A stretch of 64,000 nt of DNA, taken from positions 62,001-126,000 of the forward strand of contig JAZSJQ010000060.1 in assembly GCA_045534445.1 (NCBI GenBank). Reading direction: 5' to 3'. The position numbers were made by a program, and so were the translations under genes. Of the stretch, positions 15,706 to 24,419 are shown in pieces. The notes beneath the pieces are model-generated. The model worked only from the letters and a program-made list of their open reading frames with translations. It made no database searches and was not told where the DNA came from. The DNA is from JAISGQ01 sp045534445. GTDB lineage: Bacteria > Bacillota > Clostridia > Oscillospirales > Acutalibacteraceae. Numbering within the stretch: position 1 is the stretch's first letter; every line of letters starts with the position of its first letter.

Positions 15706-17483
15706 CTGCGCCCACCTGCCTTTTTTACCACCTTTTTGGGCGGTGCTTCATCTTCTATATCCACAACAAATCTGCGTGGCGCAGCATTTGCAAAGCTTGC
15801 GTTTCTGCGTGTATCCGCCGCCTTTACAAATGACAGCAGACCCCATGAGCATATAAGCGACGAACCGCCGTTTGAAACAAAGGGGAATGTGACACCCGTC
15901 AAGGGCAGAATATCCATTGAGCCCAGGACATTGAGCATGGTCTGGAATGCCAGCACCGTCATTGCGGCACAGGCGGCTATTACATAAAATGAGGAACGTC
16001 CTCTGGACGCCGAGCGAACGGTGAATACTGCCAGCGCGCCGATTCCTGCCACTGCAAGGATAGCTATTATAAAGCCCCACTCCTCACAGAGTATGCCGAA
16101 AACAAGGTCAGTATCTGCCGCCACAATGGAAGAAAGCCAGCCGTTTCCGACTCCCACGCCCACCATGCCGCCGCTGGCAGCCGCGCTCATGGCTCTTGTC
16201 TGCTGGAATCCTGCGCCGTGGGGGTCTGACCAGACGTGTCCCCATGAGGCAAAGCGCGAAGCAATATAGGGTGTGAATTTGAAGGCAAGAATAGCGGCAA
16301 AACCCACCGCCGCACAGATAAGTGCAATTGCGGTAAGATCGCCCGAGCGCATATACGCTATAACAAGGAACGCTGCAAAGAATATGGCGGCTGTTCCGAA
16401 ATCACCCAGTAATGCCAGCATTCCTATGCAGAATGCGGAATAGCCGATGAACATATAAAGATTCTGCTTTGTCATCAGCTTGTCGAGAGTTGCCGTACCT
16501 ACATATATAAAAGCAACCTTTACTATCTCAGAGGGCTGAATTGAAAGCGAGCCGATGTATATCCAGTTTCTCGCACCGTTAAGCACCGTGCCGAAGGCAA
16601 GGTTTGCAAGAAGAAGCACCACCGAAAGTATCAGCAGGGGCAGTTGTATGGTGGTCGCACGCTTCAAGTCGCGCAGATACCAGCCAAGGGCTATAAACAC
16701 CGCGAGACCTGCAAGGAAACAGAACATCTGCTTATAAAGCTCGGAGGGAGCTACGGTCGCAGATACTGAAAAACCGATAGTCGTCAGGAACATGGCAAGA
16801 AGCTCGACCTCAATACCCGTTCGCCTGAGCATATTCATTATGATATAGTACGCCCATGCGGTACCGATAAGAACAGTAAAGCAGATGATAACACTTGACG
16901 CATCTATCCCCGACACTACCATCTGCACCGCCGTCAGCAACTGAAACACGGAAAGCAGTGCCACGGTCTGCCTCGGGCGCAGGCGTCTTTTTACCTCTCT
17001 GTTGCCTTTTTCGGCTCTTTTTTCTTTTGGATTGCAGACGGTGAAGGTGCCGCGGACGCCTCCCACGGTAACTGTGGAGCCGTTTACCACCTTTGCACTG
17101 TCCTTTACCTTTTTTCCGTCTACGGTAAGAGGTGCGCGTTCATTGAGATTGTGTATCGTCCATGTGCCGTCCTCTTCACGGATAAGAGTTGCGTGAGTTC
17201 GTGATACTGTCGGAAAATCCACCACAATATCACTGCCCTTTGCCCGTCCTATGATGTTTTCCCAATGGCTGACAGGGCAGTCGCCGACTCTTCTGAAATA
17301 CAGATTTGCCCATATTTCAGGTGCCTGTTTGCCTCGGAGCATAGAACGGACACAGCGCCAGACGATCACGAACGCCAGAACGGGCAGAATAAGCCTTGTG
17401 AAAAAGGCGAAGCCGTTGGCGCTCAGAAACAGTGCTTTCGCAGTTTCTCCGATGCTTTCCCAGAAAGTTGAGCATATCGTCAC
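15702..17483 (-). CDS. FHA-domain / RodA-FtsW (SEDS) fusion, peptidoglycan polymerase
   Basis: A 593-residue protein. After one N-terminal helix (about 28-45) comes a cytosolic FHA domain at residues 75-150 with the phosphothreonine-binding signature GR (79-80), SRTH (94-97) and N112/N114. About 10 membrane helices of the SEDS family follow, with RNWIYIGSLSIQPSEIVKVA and DTDLVFGILCEEWGF, typical of glycan polymerases. The C-terminal tail is basic. The FHA domain suggests control by a Ser/Thr kinase, but no kinase is in the window. The start is GTG 17483 with AAGGAGGG 7 bp upstream. It lies between mrp and the PBP gene in one operon. Confidence 0.92.
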   Translation of the reverse strand: MTICSTFWESIGETAKALFLSANGFAFFTRLILPVLAFVIVWRCVRSMLRGKQAPEIWANLYFRRVGDCPVSHWENIIGRAKGSDIVVDFPTVSRTHATLIREEDGTWTIHNLNERAPLTVDGKKVKDSAKVVNGSTVTVGGVRGTFTVCNPKEKRAEKGNREVKRRLRPRQTVALLSVFQLLTAVQMVVSGIDASSVIICFTVLIGTAWAYYIIMNMLRRTGIEVELLAMFLTTIGFSVSATVAPSELYKQMFCFLAGLAVFIALGWYLRDLKRATTIQLPLLILSVVLLLANLAFGTVLNGARNWIYIGSLSIQPSEIVKVAFIYVGTATLDKLMTKQNLYMFIGYSAFCIGMLALLGDFGTAAIFFAAFLVIAYMRSGDLTAIALICAAVGFAAILAFKFTPYIASRFASWGHVWSDPHGAGFQQTRAMSAAASGGMVGVGVGNGWLSSIVAADTDLVFGILCEEWGFIIAILAVAGIGALAVFTVRSASRGRSSFYVIAACAAMTVLAFQTMLNVLGSMDILPLTGVTFPFVSNGGSSLICSWGLLSFVKAADTRRNASFANAAPRRFVVDIEDEAPPKKVVKKAGGRR

Positions 17484-17518
17484 GCTGTGTCCCTCCTTTA
17501 TTCTGTTTGTTTAAAGGG

Positions 17519-18361
17519 TCAGTTTATCTTTGTTCTGCCCTCTGAAATTTCCTTTACTGCAGCTTCGAGCCAGTCGCCCTCGAAAAGCTCGATGGTGCCT
17601 GCGTCGGTTGCGGCGGCAAGCTTGGGATTGATTGGAAGCTTGCCGAGAACGGGCAGATGATGTCCTACCGCGATCTCTTCAATATGGCTTTCACCGAATA
17701 CGGAGATCTTCTTTCCGCAATCGGGGCATTCGATATAGCTGTAGTTCTCAACAAGTCCCAGTACGGGAATGTTCATAAGCTCAGCCATCCTTACAGCCTT
17801 TTCGACTATCATGGAGACAAGCTCCTGAGGGCTTGTTACGATAACAATGCCGTCAACGGGAAGGGACTGGAACACGGTAAGTGCTACGTCGCCTGTTCCG
17901 GGAGGCATATCAACAAACAGATAGTCAACATCCTTCCAGATAACATCTGTCCAGAACTGCTTTACAACACCGCCGATGACGGGTCCGCGCCATACAACAG
18001 GATCAGACTCGTTCTCAAGCAGAAGGTTGAGGCTCATAAGCTCAATGCCTGTCTTGGTCTTTGCAGGGATTATGCCGTTCTCATCGCCCAGTGCGCGCTC
18101 GTGGACGCCAAATGCGGCAGGAATGGAAGGTCCTGTGATATCTGCATCAAGAATGCCGACATTATATCCCATTCTGCGCATGGAAACCGCAAGCAGACTG
18201 GTTACGAGGGACTTGCCTACGCCGCCCTTGCCGCTTACTACGCCTATGACCTTCTTTATCTTTGAAAGCTCATGGGGCTTTTCAAGAAAATCAGCAGGAT
18301 TCTGCTGTCTGGAGCTGCAGTTTGCACTGCAGGTGGAACAATCGTGTGTACACTCGCTCAT
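17519..18361 (-). CDS. mrp: Mrp/NBP35-family ATP-binding Fe-S cluster carrier
   Basis: A 280-residue P-loop ATPase that carries Fe-S clusters to apoproteins. The deviant Walker A is GKGGVGKS (44-51); switch regions include DADITGPSIPAAFG and VDMPPGTGDVALTVFQ. The CPDCG pair near residue 212 is the bridging cluster-binding CxxC. The N terminus has an additional Cys-rich stretch (C4, C8, C11, C15), as in Nbp35-like proteins. Its own promoter is at 18443-18471, divergent from the phosphomannomutase gene. The FHA-RodA gene follows 35 bp downstream. Confidence 0.93.
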   Translation of the reverse strand: MSECTHDCSTCSANCSSRQQNPADFLEKPHELSKIKKVIGVVSGKGGVGKSLVTSLLAVSMRRMGYNVGILDADITGPSIPAAFGVHERALGDENGIIPAKTKTGIELMSLNLLLENESDPVVWRGPVIGGVVKQFWTDVIWKDVDYLFVDMPPGTGDVALTVFQSLPVDGIVIVTSPQELVSMIVEKAVRMAELMNIPVLGLVENYSYIECPDCGKKISVFGESHIEEIAVGHHLPVLGKLPINPKLAAATDAGTIELFEGDWLEAAVKEISEGRTKIN

Positions 18362-18442
18362 TATTTTTGCTCTTTCCTTTCTTTATTGACACCTCTGAAC
18401 ACAGTTATTCAAAGGCGGTATTTACTTTTATCCGTAACTAAT

Positions 18443-18471
18443 ATTGTATACCCTTTTTCATAAAAATGCAA
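18443..18471 (-). promoter_or_regulatory. Predicted promoter of the mrp operon
   Basis: On the minus strand, TTGCAT (18471-18466), a 17-bp spacer and TACAAT (18448-18443). Confidence 0.6.
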
Positions 18472-18486
18472 TCTTTATTAAAATCC

Positions 18487-18515
18487 TTGCCATAAAACAC
18501 ATATGAGGCTATAAT
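18487..18515 (+). promoter_or_regulatory. Predicted promoter of the phosphomannomutase gene
   Basis: TTGCCA at 18487-18492, a 17-bp spacer and a perfect TATAAT at 18510-18515; CGGAGG follows before the ATG. Confidence 0.7.
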
Positions 18516-18540
18516 AGACACAGAAACGGAGGAATATACA

Positions 18541-20046
18541 ATGAATTTCAGACAGTTCAAAAGCGGTACCGATATCCGCGCAGTTGCAAGCGAAGGTGTG
18601 GCAGGCGAGCCTGTAATGCTCACCGACGAAGTTTGTGAAGCAGTTACAGCAGGCTTCATTCTCTGGCTTTGCGAAAAAACAGGCAAAAAGGCAAATGAGC
18701 TGAAGCTGGCTGTCGGTCATGACAGCAGAATCTCCGCAGACAGAATCAGTGCCGCTGTTATCCGCACCATGGTAAAGGCAGGCGCTTCTGTTCTTGACAG
18801 CGGTCTTTCTTCAACTCCCGCCATGTTTATGATAACTCTCGACCATTCTCTTGACGGCTCTGTTCAGATAACCGCAAGCCATCACCCCTTCAACAGAAAC
18901 GGTCTGAAGTTCTTCACTCCCGACGGAGGTCTCGATTCTCCCGACCTTGATGTCATCATCGCTCACTGCGAGAAAGGCGAGACTCCGGAAAACAGTGACA
19001 ACGGCGCTGTAACAAAGATTGATTACATGACCGAGTACTCCGCTTTCCTCAGAAAGCTTATCTGTGAAAGAGTAAATGCGGAAAACTTTGACAAGCCTCT
19101 TGATGGCTACAAGATAGCTGTTGACGCAGGAAACGGTGCAGGCGGCTTCTATGCTCACAATGTTCTTGAGCCTCTTGGTGCAGATGTTTCTGCAAGCCGT
19201 TATCTTGAGCCTGACGGAATGTTCCCCAACCATATCCCTAACCCCGAAAACAAGGACGCTATGGCTTCCATCCGCGAGGCTACCCTTGAGGGCAAGTGCG
19301 ATATCGGCGTTATTTTCGATACCGATGTTGACAGAGCAGGTGCTGTTGACAGCGAGGGCGAGGAGATAAACCGCAACAGACTTATTGCTCTTGCCTCCGC
19401 CATCGCTCTTGAAGGCAACGAGGGCGGCACTATAGTTACCGACTCCACTACTTCTCTCGGTCTCAAGAGATTTATCGAAAACACCCTTCACGGTAAGCAT
19501 TACCGCTATCGCAGAGGATACAGAAATGTTATCGGCAAGGCTATCGAGCTGAATGCAGAAGGCATCAACTGCCCCCTTGCCATCGAAACCAGCGGTCATG
19601 CCGCTCTTCGTGAAAATCACTTCCTTGATGACGGCGCTTATCTTGTTACTCTTATCATCATAAAGCTCGTTCAGCTTAAGAACGAAGGTAAAACTCTCAA
19701 TTCTCTTATAGCTGATATGGCTGTTCCTGCCGAAGAAGCCGAGATCAGAATAAAGATCACCGATGAGGACTTCAGAAAGACCGGCACAAGAGTACTTGAA
19801 AACCTTGAAAAAGCCTGTGCAGAGCACGAGGGCTGGGAAATTGCAGACGACAATCACGAAGGCATAAGAGTGTATCTCGGTGAGAATTGGTTCCTCGTCC
19901 GTCTCAGCGTTCACGATCCTATCCTCCCCGTAAATCTCGAAGCCTGTGAAGAGGGCGGCTGTAAGAAGCTCGCAAAGGAACTCCTTTCTCTGCTGGGTAA
20001 TGAAGAGGGAATCGACCTCTCTCCCCTCAACGCTTTCATTAAATAA
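18541..20046 (+). CDS. Phosphomannomutase / phosphoglucomutase
   Basis: A 501-residue alpha-D-phosphohexomutase that interconverts hexose 1- and 6-phosphates for cell-wall and surface-sugar synthesis. The phosphoserine loop is TASHHP with S113 (usual TASHNP, so N is replaced by H115). The metal loop is DTDVDR near 260-265, the sugar-specificity loop is ETSGHAALRE, and the C-terminal phosphate-binding region is VRLSVHDPILPV, where many relatives have RxSNTEP. That variation makes the exact sugar uncertain. It forms a single-gene unit with promoter at 18487-18515. Confidence 0.9.
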   Translation: MNFRQFKSGTDIRAVASEGVAGEPVMLTDEVCEAVTAGFILWLCEKTGKKANELKLAVGHDSRISADRISAAVIRTMVKAGASVLDSGLSSTPAMFMITLDHSLDGSVQITASHHPFNRNGLKFFTPDGGLDSPDLDVIIAHCEKGETPENSDNGAVTKIDYMTEYSAFLRKLICERVNAENFDKPLDGYKIAVDAGNGAGGFYAHNVLEPLGADVSASRYLEPDGMFPNHIPNPENKDAMASIREATLEGKCDIGVIFDTDVDRAGAVDSEGEEINRNRLIALASAIALEGNEGGTIVTDSTTSLGLKRFIENTLHGKHYRYRRGYRNVIGKAIELNAEGINCPLAIETSGHAALRENHFLDDGAYLVTLIIIKLVQLKNEGKTLNSLIADMAVPAEEAEIRIKITDEDFRKTGTRVLENLEKACAEHEGWEIADDNHEGIRVYLGENWFLVRLSVHDPILPVNLEACEEGGCKKLAKELLSLLGNEEGIDLSPLNAFIK

Positions 20047-20067
20047 GTAATTTTTTTACAAAAAGTA

Positions 20068-20096
20068 TGGAAATACCGAAACCGCTGTGCTATACT
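20068..20096 (+). promoter_or_regulatory. Possible promoter of the SH3-domain gene
   Basis: A good -10 box TATACT at 20091-20096; the -35 region (TGGAAA at 20068-20073) is weak. Confidence 0.35.
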
Positions 20097-20153
20097 GTAA
20101 TATGCTGAAGTTTAGTATGTTTCATATATGCTCAATCGAAAGGAGTTCGGAAC

Positions 20154-21293
20154 ATGAAAAGGAATCTGATATGTATTGCTATGGCTTTTATTCTGCTTAT
20201 TGCTGCCATAGCTCCTGCCGCACTTCCCGTAAAGGCTCTCCAGAACAACGAGGTCGATGCAGGCACTCTTTCCGTGGGAACGATAACGCTCTCTGACAGC
20301 GATGAGATCCGCACGGTATACTATGTGTATGCCGATCAGATCAAACTTACCGATTCCACCAAGGATGCTTTTGCCGCTCAGCTCGCTGCAGCAGGATATG
20401 CTCTTCCCGAGCAGTTTGCCTCATCTGAAAATTCTCAGCTTGATTTCTTCATCACCTCTGAAGAAAACTTTGCCGAGATGAGCCTTACCGATATTCAGAG
20501 CGCCAGCGATATTTCATATACACTGTTTGAGAATCAGGGTTCTCTTGCAGCCTGTGTTGCTGTTGCATACCCCGAATACAGCTTCGCCATTCCCGAAGCT
20601 GTGCGCATAGACACTCTTTTCGACACCGGAAGCGATATTGAATTTTCCAAGGACGGTACTCTCGGTACATATACCATTTCCGCAGGTGCTGCTTATGTTG
20701 ATGTTCCAATCAACGGCGGTGTTGTTTCTGTATATATGATAAACGGGCTTAAGTACATCTATTCTTTCTGCTCCTACGAGTATAACGGTGCAACCGTTCC
20801 TCAGAAACTGAGCAGTGACTCTGATTCTACCACTGAGCCTTCCGAAACAGAGCCTACTACAACTACTGAGCTCCCGACCACAACAACTACAGAATCCACT
20901 ACTACAACTACCACCACAACAACTACTACGACTACGACTACGACAACCACCACTACTACAACAACTACAGAACCCACTACTACCACCACAGAGCCTACCA
21001 CAACTACCACGGAAAAGACCACCACGACCACAAAGCCTACGACTACCTCTTTCAGCACTGATGGTCTTGAGATATATTCTTCTCCCAAGCTCGGCTATGT
21101 GGACACGGAGGTCAAGCCTCTCAGACTTCGTACCGGTCCCGGCTTTGAACACAGCATCATCCTTGTGATGCCCCGTCATTCCGCCGTTATGGTTTACGGC
21201 AGACTCGGCGATTGGTACCTTGCAAAGGATCTGAACGGAAATGAAGGCTACTGCTATGTCGGCTACATTTCTTTCGCCTTTGCGGACAAATAA
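20154..21293 (+). CDS. Secreted protein with poly-Thr linker and C-terminal bacterial SH3 domain
   Basis: A 379-residue exported protein. A signal peptide (residues 1-28, ending PVKA) is followed by an unrecognised extracellular domain (about 30-225), a linker of about 75 residues that is almost all threonine broken by E, P and K (about 225-297), and an SH3b domain (308-379; PLRLRTGPGFEHSIILVMP and WYLAKDLNGNEGYCYVGY). SH3b domains bind wall peptides or glycans; Thr-rich linkers in cellulolytic Clostridia are often glycosylated. No catalytic domain is seen. AAGGAG precedes ATG 20154, and a terminator follows at 21311. Confidence 0.88.
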   Translation: MKRNLICIAMAFILLIAAIAPAALPVKALQNNEVDAGTLSVGTITLSDSDEIRTVYYVYADQIKLTDSTKDAFAAQLAAAGYALPEQFASSENSQLDFFITSEENFAEMSLTDIQSASDISYTLFENQGSLAACVAVAYPEYSFAIPEAVRIDTLFDTGSDIEFSKDGTLGTYTISAGAAYVDVPINGGVVSVYMINGLKYIYSFCSYEYNGATVPQKLSSDSDSTTEPSETEPTTTTELPTTTTTESTTTTTTTTTTTTTTTTTTTTTTTTEPTTTTTEPTTTTTEKTTTTTKPTTTSFSTDGLEIYSSPKLGYVDTEVKPLRLRTGPGFEHSIILVMPRHSAVMVYGRLGDWYLAKDLNGNEGYCYVGYISFAFADK

Positions 21294-21310
21294 TATAATA
21301 TGCTTTGATT

Positions 21311-21342
21311 TATCACCTTAAGCCGCAAGGCTTAAGGTGATA
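21311..21342 (+). terminator. Terminator after the SH3-domain gene
   Basis: Perfect 14-bp stem TATCACCTTAAGCC / GGCTTAAGGTGATA with a GCAA tetraloop; the following tract is A-rich, so termination on the plus strand may be weak. Confidence 0.6.
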
Positions 21343-21387
21343 AAAATAATAGGCAGTATTTTATCCTGACCTTAGGAGTTGAACACC

Positions 21388-22371
21388 TTGTCTGAACTCA
21401 AAACACTGTCTCTTGTCATTCCCTGCTTCAACGAAGAAGAAAGCATCGGTCGCCTTTTTGAGGAAACCGTTCAGGTAATGACAAGAGAAAATGTAGACTT
21501 TGAGATTATTCTTGTGAACGACGGTTCTTCCGACAATACCATGAGTATCATGAATGAGATTGTCAAAAACACCGAGCACTGTGTGAGAATAATCGATTTT
21601 TCCCGCAATTTCGGCAAGGAGGCAGGAATGTATGCAGGTCTTACACATTCCTCGGGCAAATACACCGTCATAGTTGACGGTGATATGCAGCAGTCCCCTC
21701 AGACAGTTATTGATATGCTCCGTTTCCTTGAGGAGAATCCGGAATACGACTGCGTTGCCGCTGTGCAGAAAAAGCGTCGTGAGGGCTGCCTTCTTTCTTT
21801 TTTCAAAAGAGCCTTCTACGCTATTATCAACAAGGCTGCTTCTGTCCGTTTTGTATCCGGTGCAAGTGATTTCCGCATGATGCGCCGCCCTGTTGTTGAT
21901 GCCATTCTTTCCATGTGCGAGTATTTCCGTTTTTCTAAGGGCATCTTCTCCTATGTGGGCTTCAACACCTATTATATGCCCTATGAAGTGCGTCCGCGAG
22001 GCGGCGGAAAAAGCAAGTTCAGCTTTTTCAAGCTGCTGAGATATGCTTTTGACGGCATAAACAGCTTTTCTACCATGCCTCTGAAATTCGCCACCGTTGC
22101 AGGCACTCTGTCTGCAATTGCCGCTTTTGCTTATCTGATCTTTGTTATCATTCAGAAGCTTACCGTCGGTATCGATGTCCCCGGTTATGCAACCATAGTC
22201 GTTCTCATTCTGCTGCTTGGCGGCATTCAGCTTCTCAGCATCGGTATCATCGGCGACTATGTGGGCAAAAATTATGTCGAGACAAAAAAGCGCCCTGTTT
22301 ATATTGTGCGAAAAATTGTTGAAAGCAAAAAAGCATCACAAGACAAAGAAGATAAAAGCAGCGATGCCTGA
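21388..22371 (+). CDS. GtrB/DPM1-like family 2 glycosyltransferase
   Basis: A 327-residue enzyme expected to move a sugar from a nucleotide sugar to polyprenyl phosphate at the inner membrane. The GT-A domain has VIPCFNEEESIG, LVNDGSSDNT and the metal site DGDMQQSP, then RGGGKSKFSFFKLLRYAFDG before two C-terminal helices (about 235-290), the standard layout of GtrB/ArnC-type enzymes. The start is TTG 21388, 9 bp after TTAGGAG; a TTG three codons earlier abuts that ribosome site and is unlikely. The product could serve the GT-C-like protein at 11542. Confidence 0.9.
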   Translation: MSELKTLSLVIPCFNEEESIGRLFEETVQVMTRENVDFEIILVNDGSSDNTMSIMNEIVKNTEHCVRIIDFSRNFGKEAGMYAGLTHSSGKYTVIVDGDMQQSPQTVIDMLRFLEENPEYDCVAAVQKKRREGCLLSFFKRAFYAIINKAASVRFVSGASDFRMMRRPVVDAILSMCEYFRFSKGIFSYVGFNTYYMPYEVRPRGGGKSKFSFFKLLRYAFDGINSFSTMPLKFATVAGTLSAIAAFAYLIFVIIQKLTVGIDVPGYATIVVLILLLGGIQLLSIGIIGDYVGKNYVETKKRPVYIVRKIVESKKASQDKEDKSSDA

Positions 22372-22385
22372 TTTCATATTAATAT

Positions 22386-22420
22386 AAAAACGAGAGGATA
22401 ACTTTTATCCTCTCGTTTTT
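22386..22420. terminator. Bidirectional terminator
   Basis: Perfect 16-bp stem AAAAACGAGAGGATAA / TTATCCTCTCGTTTTT with a 3-nt loop, shared by the convergent glycosyltransferase and LTA-synthase-like genes. Confidence 0.9.
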
Positions 22421-22421
22421 A

Positions 22422-24260
22422 CTATTCGCTTAAATCATATCCGTTCCAATCAATATTCTCATTGTCGAACAATGCTCCGTACTGCAGTATTGCGTACTTT
22501 TCAAGCCACTCGTTATCCTCTTCTCCGATCTCAAGGAGTTTTCCGTCTTCCGTATAATACATACAGCCGCTCATTGCAGGTATATCCTCTCTCATATCGA
22601 GGAGGAAACGGTCATACTCCGTAAGGGGAAGCTCTGCAGATTCGAGAAGTATGGCGGAAAGATAGTTCACCGAGGTCAGGCCCAGATCACAAGGCTCTAT
22701 ATTCCCGTAATTTGACCATATAATAAACGGCGTTCTGTGACGGCTGAGATGATCCTCTGCTGTCCAGTTTTCCTTGTCTCCTCTGAATTCCTCATAGAAC
22801 TCATCTTCAAGAAGGGGCTGATGGTCGCCAAACATCAGAAGCACCACCGGTCTGTCACTCTCGGAAAGCTCTGCAATCAGATTTTCAAGCGCCATATCCG
22901 ACTGCTTTACAAGGGTCAGATACCGCTCGGCATCATAGGTTGCATCGAAGCTTGTTATTTTTACCGTTTCTGTTCCAAGGTCACAGGTATCATAATATCC
23001 GCCGTGATTCTGAATGGTTATGTTGAATATCATCTGAGGCGTGTCTTTATCGGTGGAATTATAATATTCAAGCATTCTGTCATAGCACTGCTCATCGTCA
23101 AGAAAGCCTCTTGGACTTTCGAGGTCATCAAAATACTCAAGGTCAAGGAATCTGTCAAAGCCCATGAAGGGATAATTCTTGTCTCTGTTGTAGTTGATCG
23201 CCTGTGCAGGATGCATGGCAGTTATATTGTATGGCTTATCGTAATTCTTCAGAGTTGATGCAAGGGTCGGAATATTACTGTCGATATACTGCATATAAGC
23301 TACACTTGTATAAGGAAGCAATGTCTGGGAGCTTCTTGTCAGAAATTCAAACTCGGTAAGGCTTGTTCCGCCGCCAAGGCCGAAAGTTATAAGCTCACCG
23401 CTGACGCACTCTTTCTTAAGTGAATTAAAGAAAGGAAGATATTCCTCGCTTGTCTCAAACTCTCCTATGGTCCTCAGATCACAGAGAGACTCGTTCATAA
23501 TAATAATTATATCAGGATAAATCTCTGTCTTTTCCTCACCCTCATATGCCGCAAGTATACTGTCGGCACTGTCGGCACTGTAGCCTTCAGGCGCCTCTAT
23601 CTTCATTGCCTTGGCATTTGAAACAAAACTGACAAGATATCCGTATTTCCCGAAATTCACACCGTCAGAACCAACTACATCAAGGTCTGAAGAGGTTATT
23701 CCGTAGCAAACGCCCAGAGTCACCGCGCCAATGACAAACGCTGCGCAGGAACCCAGAAACTTGCGTTTTATACTCGCCGGAGGATTCTTTGTAGGCGCAA
23801 GAATAACCAGTGTGATAAACACTGCCAGCACTATCGCAGCCCATATAATACAATCCGGAATCACCAGATTGTATCCGTAAAGAACACTGCCGACCGTCGC
23901 CGCACACTTCAGGTCGCCAAAGTTTATGGGGATAGTTCGCCACAGAACCGTATAATAATTTGCTGTTCCTATAGCAAAGCTCGCTATTGACAGAATTATC
24001 GATACAGCCTTTGTGCTTCGCAGAATAGATATGAGGATCATATAGCTTGCCAGATAATACACAATGTTGAACATCGCGTATTCGGGCGGTACTTTAGTCA
24101 GAAAACTCACACCTGATTCTATCAATTCAATTATCGTATAGCATACCACGGGCGTAAACAGAGCAAAGATTATTACAAATACACTTCCAAACTTTTGCTT
24201 TTTTTCTGCCCACAGCTGCTTTTTTTCTGCTGTTTTCAAGCCTATTGCTTCATTCTCCAT
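22422..24260 (-). CDS. LTA synthase family sulfatase-fold membrane enzyme
   Basis: A 612-residue protein with five membrane helices (within residues 25-190) and an extracellular sulfatase-fold domain. Metal and catalytic motifs are IIMNESLCD (N256/E257), the nucleophile region GGGTSLTEFEFLT (T299) and FGDHQPLL. Relatives transfer glycerol phosphate from phosphatidylglycerol to lipoteichoic acid or other glycans; which acceptor is used here is unknown. The C terminus runs about 100 residues past the catalytic core and is acidic. ATG 24260 is chosen because GGAGGT sits just upstream and overlaps the alternative GTG at 24275. The promoter is at 24282-24310. Confidence 0.9.
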   Translation of the reverse strand: MENEAIGLKTAEKKQLWAEKKQKFGSVFVIIFALFTPVVCYTIIELIESGVSFLTKVPPEYAMFNIVYYLASYMILISILRSTKAVSIILSIASFAIGTANYYTVLWRTIPINFGDLKCAATVGSVLYGYNLVIPDCIIWAAIVLAVFITLVILAPTKNPPASIKRKFLGSCAAFVIGAVTLGVCYGITSSDLDVVGSDGVNFGKYGYLVSFVSNAKAMKIEAPEGYSADSADSILAAYEGEEKTEIYPDIIIIMNESLCDLRTIGEFETSEEYLPFFNSLKKECVSGELITFGLGGGTSLTEFEFLTRSSQTLLPYTSVAYMQYIDSNIPTLASTLKNYDKPYNITAMHPAQAINYNRDKNYPFMGFDRFLDLEYFDDLESPRGFLDDEQCYDRMLEYYNSTDKDTPQMIFNITIQNHGGYYDTCDLGTETVKITSFDATYDAERYLTLVKQSDMALENLIAELSESDRPVVLLMFGDHQPLLEDEFYEEFRGDKENWTAEDHLSRHRTPFIIWSNYGNIEPCDLGLTSVNYLSAILLESAELPLTEYDRFLLDMREDIPAMSGCMYYTEDGKLLEIGEEDNEWLEKYAILQYGALFDNENIDWNGYDLSE

Positions 24261-24281
24261 AGGGAATACCTCCACATGGTC

Positions 24282-24310
24282 ATTATATAGAAATTTCCCT
24301 TTTGGGTCAA
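24282..24310 (-). promoter_or_regulatory. Predicted promoter of the LTA-synthase-like gene
   Basis: On the minus strand, TTGACC (24310-24305), a 17-bp spacer and a perfect TATAAT (24287-24282); very close to consensus. Confidence 0.75.
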
Positions 24311-24357
24311 TATTTTCACCATCTCTTTAAGTATTTTTAAATAAATATATTTTAATC

Positions 24358-24386
24358 TTTACTGCTTGCGGTAAATCGGGTATTAT
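24358..24386 (+). promoter_or_regulatory. Predicted promoter of tcdA
   Basis: TTTACT at 24358-24363, a 17-bp spacer and TATTAT at 24381-24386, about 34 bp before the start codon. Confidence 0.55.
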
Positions 24387-24419
24387 AGAATAAAATGACA
24401 TTTGTTGGGAGCTTTTAAA

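Noticed and set aside
18811..19914. 367-codon minus-strand frame within the phosphomannomutase gene
   Set aside because: Antisense shadow; the plus-strand gene has all catalytic loops and a near-consensus promoter.
20514..21179. Minus-strand frames with poly-Val or Cys/Gly/Ser runs opposite the Thr-rich linker
   Set aside because: They are the complement of ACN repeats. The plus-strand frame has a signal peptide and an SH3 domain.
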